From contig JACDEP010000157.1 of assembly GCA_013816325.1 (NCBI GenBank), positions 1 through 5,116 of the forward strand: a stretch of 5,116 nt of DNA, given 5' to 3'. This DNA is from Methylotenera sp. (GTDB lineage Bacteria > Pseudomonadota > Gammaproteobacteria > Burkholderiales > Methylophilaceae). How positions within the stretch are numbered: the first letter of the stretch is position 1; the number at the start of each line of letters is the position of its first letter. Below are positions 1-5,116 of this stretch, in pieces. The notes beneath the pieces are model-generated. The model made no database searches. It was not told the origin of the DNA and was given only the letters and a program-made list of their open reading frames with translations. Both the position numbers and the translations under genes were made by a program.

Positions 1-1
1 C

Positions 2-331
2 CCTAAGCCTAGCGCTAACAAACGTACATCTACACCGGAAAGCTTTCCGAAGGTAAATAAGCAAACCCAGAATCTGCGTGATGATAAACGTAAAAGCATA
101 TTGCAAAGCGAGCTAGAGGCTGAAAAAGCAGCATTTGAAGAGGCTAAAAAAGATTATGCTGAAGGTGAATCCAACCCCGAAGTCTATCAAAAGAAAAATG
201 CCAATGGCTCAACCTCTACGTTCCGAAATGTGCCTAAATTCGAAGAGAAGATGAAAAATCTACAAGCGGATGTAGATAGCCACCAGAAGAATATCGAGCT
301 ATTACAAAAAGAGCTAGATGCACTTAATTAA
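2..331 (+). CDS. C-terminal part of a coiled-coil, probable DUF4124-type protein (5' end outside window)
   Basis: The reading frame is open from the left edge to a TAA at 329-331, giving 109 visible residues. The TTG at 101 is not needed as a start because the frame runs upstream without a stop, so I treat this as a 5'-truncated gene. The visible part is very hydrophilic: a Pro/Ser/Lys-rich stretch, then RDDKRKSI and a Glu/Lys/Ala-rich helix (about visible residues 25-57), a Gly/Asn-containing break (GESNPEV, NANGSTSTFRN), and a second heptad-like helix ending KNIELLQKELDALN. Small periplasmic proteins with an N-terminal DUF4124 domain and this kind of C-terminal helical tail commonly sit between glnA and ntrB in Methylophilaceae and related betaproteobacteria; that match is from memory, and the DUF4124 domain itself would lie outside the window. 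Molecular function is unknown. A hairpin follows 43 bases after the stop. Confidence 0.7.
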   Translation, partial: PKPSANKRTSTPESFPKVNKQTQNLRDDKRKSILQSELEAEKAAFEEAKKDYAEGESNPEVYQKKNANGSTSTFRNVPKFEEKMKNLQADVDSHQKNIELLQKELDALN

Positions 332-374
332 AATGAGTCGTATTGCGTAGAGTTGTCAGATATACCACTTTTCT

Positions 375-420
375 AAAAGCTAAATTTTGGCCAATACTAA
401 AGTTGGTCTAGCTTTTGCTT
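375..420 (+). terminator. Probable rho-independent terminator between the coiled-coil gene and ntrB
   Basis: AAAAGCTA (375-382) pairs with TAGCTTTT (409-416), and GGCCAA (389-394) pairs with TTGGTC (403-408, one G-T pair), around an 8-base loop. A 6-base bulge (AATTTT, 383-388) interrupts the left arm. The right arm ends in TTTT, followed by GCTTT. The bulge and the broken T-run make it weaker than the terminator at 3695-3722, so it may only partly stop transcription and allow read-through into ntrB. Confidence 0.55.
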
Positions 421-458
421 TAATCGTAGTATTATTTTAATTTTAATTAAGTATTGCT
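421..458 (+). promoter_or_regulatory. AT-rich leader of ntrB; possible weak promoter, poor RBS
   Basis: These 38 bases between the hairpin and the ntrB ATG are almost all A/T. TATTAT (430-435) and TTTAAT (436-441) each match the -10 consensus in 5 of 6 positions, but neither has a good -35 at normal spacing; TTGCTT at 415-420 is 15 bases before the second. No sigma-54 type GG/GC pair is present. Upstream of ATG 459 there is only a faint AAG (449-451) as ribosome binding site, which suggests low translation of the sensor, in contrast to the good site before ntrC. A promoter here is plausible but not demonstrated. Confidence 0.3.
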
Positions 459-1556
459 ATGGTAAAACCAACGCCAGATCATTTTGCTGGTCTCGAACAT
501 TTGGCTACTGCCATCATTTTATTAGACGATAACAGCCGTGTCGTTTATACCAATCCCGGTGCCGAAATCATCTTTGCATTTAGTGCGACACAAATCACTG
601 GCTTACCAATCAGTGAGGTGTTTCCGGATTGTGAAATACTGATGACGGCAGTCAAAAATGCTATCGAACAGCAAAGTCCATTTCGCGAACATGAGTTTAC
701 GATCAGCACACATCGCCATCATTCATTTGCGGTGACCTGTACGGTGACGCCAATTGATTCGCCGGTGGCTTGCCTAATTCTTGAATTCCAGCAAATGGAT
801 GCGCAGCTGCGTATCGCTCGCGAAGAGAGGATGCTCATTCAGCAGCAAGCCAATGCTGAACTATTGCGTAACTTAGCGCACGAAATTCGCAATCCTCTCG
901 GTGGTCTACGCGGCGCTGCACAACTGCTTGAGCATGAGCTGCCTTCACCCAACCTTCGTGAATATACACAGGTCATTATTAAAGAGGCTGACCGTTTGCA
1001 ATCGCTAATGGATCGGCTGCTAATTCCTCATCGCATGCCTAAATATCAACCGACCAATATTCATGAAGTACTGGAAAGGGTCAGGAGCTTATTGTTAGCT
1101 GAATCTCCTAAGGCCGTATTAATTCAACGAGATTATGATTTGAGCCTACCGGAATTGATAGGCGACCGTGAGAAACTTATACAAGCCGTACTTAATATTG
1201 CGCGCAATGCAGTGCAAGCCATGCAATCGCATAATACGCCATCAAGCCAGATCACCTTACGCACTCGCGCTGAACGCCAAGTTACACTAGCCCGGAAGCG
1301 TTACCGTGTGGCGATCAAGTTAGAAATCATTGATAACGGGCCTGGTATTCCAGCGGATATTCGCGACCGTATTTTTTACCCATTAGTATCAGGTAGCGAA
1401 GGCGGGTCAGGATTAGGACTAACGTTAGCACAAACATTCATTACCCAACATCACGGTATGATTGAATGTGAAAGTGAGCCTGGCGTTACCTGTTTCACGA
1501 TATTGCTACCCATTGAAACCACTGCGATAAAACAACCCAATGCAACAAAACAATAA
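459..1556 (+). CDS. ntrB: NtrB (GlnL), nitrogen-regulation sensor histidine kinase/phosphatase
   Basis: Cytoplasmic two-component kinase that phosphorylates NtrC when nitrogen is scarce and, in complex with the PII protein (GlnB), dephosphorylates it when nitrogen is plentiful (family knowledge). Of 365 residues, about 8-110 form a PAS-type sensor domain (LLDDNSRVVYTNPGAE). The H-box is NLAHEIRNPLGG with phospho-acceptor His141. The HATPase part shows an N-box around Asn246-Asn250 (LNIARNAVQAM), the G1 box DNGPGIP (292-298), the F-box IFYPLVSG and the G2 box GSGLGL (316-321). The insert QVTLARKRYR before the G1 box is typical of betaproteobacterial NtrB. There is no membrane segment, and the length fits the family. 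The start at 459 places the PAS domain at the normal distance from the N-terminus. It is followed by ntrC 36 bases downstream on the same strand, consistent with one transcript. No catalytic residue is missing. Confidence 0.96.
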   Translation: MVKPTPDHFAGLEHLATAIILLDDNSRVVYTNPGAEIIFAFSATQITGLPISEVFPDCEILMTAVKNAIEQQSPFREHEFTISTHRHHSFAVTCTVTPIDSPVACLILEFQQMDAQLRIAREERMLIQQQANAELLRNLAHEIRNPLGGLRGAAQLLEHELPSPNLREYTQVIIKEADRLQSLMDRLLIPHRMPKYQPTNIHEVLERVRSLLLAESPKAVLIQRDYDLSLPELIGDREKLIQAVLNIARNAVQAMQSHNTPSSQITLRTRAERQVTLARKRYRVAIKLEIIDNGPGIPADIRDRIFYPLVSGSEGGSGLGLTLAQTFITQHHGMIECESEPGVTCFTILLPIETTAIKQPNATKQ

Positions 1557-1581
1557 AGTACTTTTGCATCTCATCACATTT

Positions 1582-1586
1582 AAGGA
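1582..1586 (+). promoter_or_regulatory. Ribosome binding site of ntrC
   Basis: AAGGA lies 6 bases before ATG 1593, a standard Shine-Dalgarno spacing. It fixes the ntrC start and is clearly stronger than anything before ntrB, so the regulator is probably made in excess of the sensor, as expected for this pair. Confidence 0.75.
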
Positions 1587-1592
1587 ATACAA

Positions 1593-2990
1593 ATGAAGCC
1601 TATCTGGATTATCGACGACGACAAATCGATTCGCTGGGTGTTTGAAAAAGCACTTGCGCGCACTGATATGGAATTTAAGACATTCTCTTCAGTAGCTGAA
1701 GCATTAAATGCGCTTGAGCGCGAACAACCTCAAGTAGTTGTCAGTGATATCCGTATGCCCAACGGCTCTGGTTTGGACTTCTTAAGCGAAATTAAGCAAA
1801 AGTATCCTGATATTCCTGTCATTATCATGACCGCCTATTCAGACTTGGAAAGTGCAGTGGCAGCCTTCCAAGGCGGTGCTTTCGAATATTTAGCCAAGCC
1901 ATTTGATGTAGACCAAGCCATTGATATTATCCGTCGCGCCGTGGATGAAAGCACACGGCAAGCATCAGATGGTGCTAGTAGCATCGGCCCGGAAGAAACA
2001 CCAGAAATTATCGGTCAAGCGCCTTCTATGCAAGAGGTTTTTAGAGCGATAGGACGATTAAGCCGTTCACATGCTACTGTGCTTATCAATGGCGAATCTG
2101 GGAGTGGTAAAGAGCTAGTAGCACGTGCGCTGCACCGCCATAGCCCTCGCGGCGAAAAACCCTTTATTGCCATCAATACAGCAGCGATTCCTAAAGATTT
2201 ACTAGAGTCTGAACTATTTGGTCATGAACGCGGCGCTTTTACCGGCGCACAAGCCGCGAGGCGCGGTCGTTTTGAACAAGCTGATACTGGTACATTGTTC
2301 TTAGATGAAATTGGAGATATGCCATCTGATTTGCAAACTCGTTTATTGCGAGTCTTGAGTGACGGTCAGTTCTACCGTGTTGGCGGTCATCAGCCTATTA
2401 AGGTAAATGTGCGTATTATCGCAGCCACCCACCAAGACCTGGAAGAACGCGTTAAAGTTGGTCTGTTCCGTGAAGATTTGTTTCACCGCCTGAATGTCAT
2501 CCGCTTAAGATTACCCGCTTTGCGTGAACGCCGCGAGGATATTCCACTACTCATCAAACACTTTTTACAGCAAAGTGCTTCTGAATTAGGGGTTGAAACC
2601 AAACAACCTTCAGTTGCTGCATTGAAATACCTTAGCGCTGTAAACTGGAGTGGCAACGTTCGCCAGCTGGAAAATGTCTGCCACTGGTTAACAGTGATGG
2701 CTCCTGGGCAGAATATTGATATTGCAGACTTGCCACCGGAGTTAAAAGATGACAATACCAAATCTACAGCCGCACTTTCCTGGCAAGATGCATTAGCCAG
2801 TGATGTAATGGATGCGCTTAATCGTGGGGAGCAACAAGTACTAGAAACGCGCACTCAAATTTTTGAACGTATTTTAATTATTAAAGCGTTAGAACATACC
2901 CATGGACGCCGTATTGAAGCGGCAAATCAGCTCGGTATGGGACGCAACACACTTACACGTAAAATTCAGGAGTTAGGAATTGAAGAGTAA
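1593..2990 (+). CDS. ntrC: NtrC (GlnG), nitrogen-responsive sigma-54 activator
   Basis: Response regulator that, once phosphorylated by NtrB, oligomerises at enhancer sites and uses ATP to open sigma-54 RNA polymerase promoters such as those of nitrogen assimilation genes (family knowledge). Three domains are visible in 465 residues. The receiver (1-120) has acidic Asp8-Asp10, phospho-acceptor Asp52 (VVSDIRMP), Thr80 and Lys102 (AKPF). The AAA+ domain (about 139-380) has Walker A GESGSGKE (167-174), the sigma-54 contact loop GAFTGA (214-219), Walker B TLFLDEIGD (Asp238-Glu239), sensor I at AATHQDL and sensor II at GNVRQLE (Arg357). A Fis-type helix-turn-helix forms the C-terminus (about 424-463, AANQLGMGRNTLTRKI). 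Nothing is truncated or altered. The stop codon is one base from the stop of the convergent gene at 2992, so its transcript must end inside that gene or run through it antisense. Confidence 0.97.
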   Translation: MKPIWIIDDDKSIRWVFEKALARTDMEFKTFSSVAEALNALEREQPQVVVSDIRMPNGSGLDFLSEIKQKYPDIPVIIMTAYSDLESAVAAFQGGAFEYLAKPFDVDQAIDIIRRAVDESTRQASDGASSIGPEETPEIIGQAPSMQEVFRAIGRLSRSHATVLINGESGSGKELVARALHRHSPRGEKPFIAINTAAIPKDLLESELFGHERGAFTGAQAARRGRFEQADTGTLFLDEIGDMPSDLQTRLLRVLSDGQFYRVGGHQPIKVNVRIIAATHQDLEERVKVGLFREDLFHRLNVIRLRLPALRERREDIPLLIKHFLQQSASELGVETKQPSVAALKYLSAVNWSGNVRQLENVCHWLTVMAPGQNIDIADLPPELKDDNTKSTAALSWQDALASDVMDALNRGEQQVLETRTQIFERILIIKALEHTHGRRIEAANQLGMGRNTLTRKIQELGIEE

Positions 2991-2991
2991 T

Positions 2992-3663
2992 TTAAACGAA
3001 GCTCTTTTTCATTCTAACAATTGGAAATGAGCTTTCTTTATTCGCGTCAATTTTAGTAATAAAAAAAACCTGAGCTAAACGAGAGTTAATTTTTGTATCG
3101 CCAAAAAATTTATTTGCGCAGTGATGAATATCCCCTTCAAATAAAATCAATGTGTTGTAAACATTATTTACTCTTACCACTTCGTCAAACATTGCGTGAT
3201 AAGTGTAATCAATGGGTTCCTTTTTTTTGAAGTGCTCATCATTTTCTTCAATTATTTTTTGATAGAGCTCCTCATTGTAAGTTGAGTTTTTTCTAAATAA
3301 TGATGTACCACTTTCCAGAGGAGCATCTGGAGTTAAATACAGAACGCCTGCAAAAACAGTACTTTGATCTTGGTGGATCAGTCCTGAACCGTACTCCCCT
3401 TCTACAATCTGAAAACTGGTATTTATCTGCCAACGCATCTCATCATGTTCTGAAATATGATAAATACTGATCAATCGCTTACATATTTTTTCATATAACG
3501 AAAAACTTAAATCACGAATTTCTTTAGTGCGACTACCCGGAAAAACATACTCAATTCCTTTGATATCATGGCAATAGGTATATTTCTGCGCAAGTGCATA
3601 TTTCCTTATCTGGTCCGGCTTGTCATAAAAATCATTAATTACCGTTACTGGATATAGATTCAT
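2992..3663 (-). CDS. Putative 2-oxoglutarate/Fe(II)-dependent oxygenase-like protein (DUF6445-like, phage-associated family)
   Basis: A 223-residue protein without signal peptide or membrane segment. The N-terminal part (VINDFYDKPDQIRKYAL...FPGSRTKEI) matches the opening I recall for an uncharacterised family found in bacteria and aquatic phages. The core carries a likely metal triad, His97 and Asp99 in GLIHQD plus His180 or His181 in GDIHHCANKFFG, and Arg195 in SRLAQVFF about 14 residues later as the expected 2-oxoglutarate anchor. LYLTPDAPLESGTSLF (109-123) fits the double-stranded beta-helix region after the HxD motif. A hydroxylase activity is therefore plausible, but the substrate is unknown and the family link is from memory. 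ATG 3663 has only a weak GAG (3674-3676) upstream, but it gives the full N-terminal motif. GC is about 34% over 3061-3660, against about 49% in sampled ntrC lines, which suggests horizontal acquisition. The gene holds two 8-base A/T runs. It lies downstream of the porin on the same strand but behind the porin terminator. Confidence 0.75.
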   Translation of the reverse strand: MNLYPVTVINDFYDKPDQIRKYALAQKYTYCHDIKGIEYVFPGSRTKEIRDLSFSLYEKICKRLISIYHISEHDEMRWQINTSFQIVEGEYGSGLIHQDQSTVFAGVLYLTPDAPLESGTSLFRKNSTYNEELYQKIIEENDEHFKKKEPIDYTYHAMFDEVVRVNNVYNTLILFEGDIHHCANKFFGDTKINSRLAQVFFITKIDANKESSFPIVRMKKSFV

Positions 3664-3694
3664 TATTACAATTACTCAATTTTGAATTACAACT

Positions 3695-3722
3695 AAAAAA
3701 AACGGCATCCAAAGATGCCGTT
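3695..3722 (-). terminator. Strong rho-independent terminator of the porin gene
   Basis: AACGGCATC (3701-3709) and GATGCCGTT (3714-3722) form a perfect 9-bp stem with a 4-base loop. On the minus strand the stem is followed by eight T (3695-3702, the first two shared with the stem). The hairpin starts about 40 bases after the porin stop. On the plus strand no comparable T-run follows, so it works in the porin direction. The oxygenase-like start codon lies 31 bases beyond the T-run. Confidence 0.92.
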
Positions 3723-3762
3723 CTCTTATTTCATATTACAACAGGATTAAACCTGCCTTATC

Positions 3763-4974
3763 CTAGAAGAATAAGATAGCACCTAAAGATACGGTACGTG
3801 ATTTACCATCTAAATCACCACCCGCAACATTGCTTTCGAACTCAGATTTAACATCTGAATATTCAGCAACTAAGTTTAAGTGTTTTGTAAGTGGATGGTA
3901 AGCACCAATTGTCCACATACGATTTTCAATATTGTCTAAACCGCCAGTTTCAGCAGCTGTGCTGTTACCTTCAAGTTCAGATTTTCCCCAGCTCACGCCA
4001 AGTTTAGTACCAACGCCTGGTAATGTGTATGTACCTTGAACGTAGCCACCTTTTGAATCACGACGGTTGCCGGTTGGATCGATTGCACCAGCGAATTGCA
4101 CTGTGGTACCAATACCTTGACCATCATAATAGTAACCAGTTAAACCAAATCCAGCTAAATTAACTGTTGCACCAACATCAAATGCATTTGCACGCTCAGA
4201 ACCACCAGTAGCTACTTCAAGTTTTTGTGTAATACCTGAAACCCAAACTTTACCACCTACATCACCAGCCCACTCGTATGAAGCTTTAGCTTCGAATGCT
4301 GGCATAGAACCTTCGCGACCAGTTGCAGCAGCACCACCAAATGTTGAAATGCCATCAAAAGCTTGTGTTAAACCGGCAGTAAAGCTGAAGCCATTCCAGT
4401 TTGGTGATGAGTAAGCGATTTGTGCTTTCCAATCAGCATAAATGAAGCCAGTACCAATACGACCTAAAGTTGTTGTGTTACCTGCTAACAAACCAGCACC
4501 TGAACCAACACCTAATAATGTCATGTCGTTCAAGATAGCGTCAGAAGCGAAAATGCCTAGGTCTTTACCAACTTTGATAGAACCCCATGATTTGTCACCA
4601 AATGTCAAGAATGCTTGACGATTTTCTTGATTGTTAGGAGAATTTTGCTCACCAGCTTGTGTTGTTGATGCGCCTGGGTTGATGCTGATAGTAAAGCCAA
4701 CATCTAAATCGTTTTGACGTGTTTTACCAGATACTGATAGGTAGTTAGGTAACAAACCAGTAGTGATATTGTTTTCACGGTCATAACCATTTTCTAAAGC
4801 ACCACCTAAACCAACAGCGTCGCCGCTTGATTTAGTTGTTGTGTAGTAAGCGTTCACGATACCGCCAATATCTAAAGTCCAATCGCCAGCTGGGATCATG
4901 ATACCAGCGTTAGCTGCTGTAGAGCTTAGTGCTACTAGAGCGCCAGCTACTGCTAATTTAACTTGTTTATTCAT
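3763..4974 (-). CDS. Gram-negative outer-membrane porin (betaproteobacterial general porin family)
   Basis: A 403-residue precursor of a 16-strand, probably trimeric beta-barrel that lets small hydrophilic solutes through the outer membrane (family knowledge). A signal peptide covers 1-23: Lys3 and Lys6, then a hydrophobic LAVAGALVALSS core and a cleavage site after ANA. The mature protein starts GIMIPAGDWTLDIGG and ends in Phe403 (SLGAILFF), the usual beta-barrel assembly signal. Alternating aromatic/hydrophobic strands and Gly/Asn/Ser-rich loops run throughout, and there is no cysteine. WGSIKVGKDLGIFASDAI (130-147), followed by a long Gly/Thr loop to about 175, resembles the strand plus constriction loop L3 of porins. 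IGAYHPLTKHLNLVAEYSD (356-374) is the typical penultimate strand pair. The ATG at 4974 is fixed by a strong ribosome binding site and the signal peptide. A narrow codon choice and its own strong terminator suggest abundant expression. The transported solute cannot be read from the sequence. Confidence 0.93.
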   Translation of the reverse strand: MNKQVKLAVAGALVALSSTAANAGIMIPAGDWTLDIGGIVNAYYTTTKSSGDAVGLGGALENGYDRENNITTGLLPNYLSVSGKTRQNDLDVGFTISINPGASTTQAGEQNSPNNQENRQAFLTFGDKSWGSIKVGKDLGIFASDAILNDMTLLGVGSGAGLLAGNTTTLGRIGTGFIYADWKAQIAYSSPNWNGFSFTAGLTQAFDGISTFGGAAATGREGSMPAFEAKASYEWAGDVGGKVWVSGITQKLEVATGGSERANAFDVGATVNLAGFGLTGYYYDGQGIGTTVQFAGAIDPTGNRRDSKGGYVQGTYTLPGVGTKLGVSWGKSELEGNSTAAETGGLDNIENRMWTIGAYHPLTKHLNLVAEYSDVKSEFESNVAGGDLDGKSRTVSLGAILFF

Positions 4975-4980
4975 TTAAGT

Positions 4981-4987
4981 CTCCTAA
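4981..4987 (-). promoter_or_regulatory. Strong ribosome binding site of the porin
   Basis: On the minus strand TTAGGAG lies 6 bases before the ATG at 4974. It is near-consensus and consistent with a highly translated outer-membrane protein; it is the best Shine-Dalgarno in the window. Confidence 0.85.
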
Positions 4988-5061
4988 GTTAATTCTATTT
5001 TTACTTCTAAAGTTACCCACCACTACTTTATCAAATAATGACAAAACAAATTGGTCGAGAT

Positions 5062-5073
5062 AGTTTGCAAACT
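5062..5073. repeat. 12-bp perfect palindrome upstream of the porin
   Basis: AGTTTGCAAACT equals its own reverse complement. The symmetry does not extend further on either side. It lies 87-99 bases before the porin start codon and immediately upstream of the best -35 candidate, so it could be an operator, though about one 12-bp palindrome is expected by chance in a window of this size. Confidence 0.5.
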
Positions 5074-5078
5074 TCCTC

Positions 5079-5094
5079 AATGAAATAATTCATT
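5079..5094. repeat. Inverted repeat with 6-bp arms upstream of the porin
   Basis: AATGAA and TTCATT flank a 4-base centre (ATAA). Its centre is 19 bp, about two helical turns, from the centre of the neighbouring palindrome at 5062-5073, so dimers bound to both would lie on nearly the same face of the DNA. The role is inferred only. Confidence 0.45.
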
Positions 5095-5116
5095 TAGAAG
5101 GTAGTGAGAGTATGCC

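Larger units (their letters stand above)
4988..5116 (-). promoter_or_regulatory. 5' region of the porin: possible weak promoter and two dyad elements
   Basis: No gene is visible in this upstream stretch. On the minus strand TCGACC (5053-5058) and TTTGAT (5030-5035) are spaced by 17 bases and each match a sigma-70 element in 4 of 6 positions. This is only a candidate and would give a leader of about 50 bases. Just upstream of it lie the perfect palindrome AGTTTGCAAACT (5062-5073) and the inverted repeat AATGAA-ATAA-TTCATT (5079-5094), positions that would suit regulator binding. Promoter placement is uncertain. Confidence 0.35.

Noticed and set aside
101..103. TTG as start of a short 76-residue gene
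   Set aside because: The frame is open back to the window edge with similar hydrophilic composition and no ribosome binding site before the TTG; a 5'-truncated longer gene is the better reading.
332..458. Sigma-54 (-24/-12) promoter before ntrB
   Set aside because: TTGGCC at 387-392 is the only GG/GC-like element and no TGC follows at the required spacing; it is part of the hairpin stem.
2483..2854. 123-codon open frame on the minus strand
   Set aside because: It lies wholly within the ntrC AAA+ and linker coding region, has no ribosome binding site or recognisable domain, and its Ser/Arg/Cys-rich composition is that of a reverse-strand shadow.
2999..3040. Terminator for ntrC
   Set aside because: The stem is only 4 + 5 bp with a 6-base bulge and a 12-base loop, and it is inside the opposing coding sequence; too weak to annotate.
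3742..3755. CAGG-ATTAAA-CCTG inverted repeat after the porin stop
   Set aside because: Arms of 4 bp without a T-run; the strong hairpin 20 bases further on explains termination.
5098..5116. AAGG followed by ATG at 5112 on the plus strand as start of a divergent gene
   Set aside because: Only five bases of the frame are visible and the spacing is long; there is nothing to support a gene.
1..5116. CRISPR array, insertion sequence, tRNA/rRNA or multi-gene defence system
   Set aside because: No direct repeats with spacers, terminal inverted repeats, transposase motifs or structural RNA signatures were seen on either strand.

Overview
The window looks like chromosomal DNA from a moderately AT-rich betaproteobacterium, most likely a Methylophilaceae (Methylotenera-like) methylotroph. 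This rests on three things recalled from family knowledge rather than searched: the porin N-terminus, the betaproteobacterial style of the NtrB sequence, and the order 'small coiled-coil (DUF4124-type) protein - ntrB - ntrC', which in these bacteria usually follows glnA.

Layout from left to right. Positions 2-331 hold the C-terminal part of a charged coiled-coil protein that enters from outside the window. A hairpin followed by T-rich sequence (375-420) separates it from the plus-strand pair ntrB (459-1556) and ntrC (1593-2990), the sensor kinase and sigma-54 activator of general nitrogen control. Both have every catalytic motif and look intact. One base after the ntrC stop, a minus-strand gene (2992-3663) ends. 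It encodes a 223-residue protein with an HxD...H...R arrangement typical of 2-oxoglutarate/Fe(II) oxygenase folds, and it resembles an uncharacterised, partly phage-borne family. Its base composition (about 34% GC by hand count) is well below that of ntrC (about 49% in sampled lines). Upstream of it on the same strand lie a strong rho-independent terminator (3695-3722) and a highly expressed-looking outer-membrane porin (3763-4974). The right edge is the porin's 5' region, with a strong ribosome binding site and two adjacent dyad-symmetric elements.

How the parts work together: NtrB/NtrC form one regulatory unit that reads nitrogen status through PII and switches on sigma-54 promoters. The porin is an independent envelope gene. 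The oxygenase-like gene sits between them, with only 31 bases between the porin terminator and its start codon and no room for a terminator between its stop and that of ntrC. Its expression is therefore the main puzzle here. I saw no mobile element, CRISPR array, RNA gene or multi-gene novel system; the oxygenase-like gene is the least explained item.
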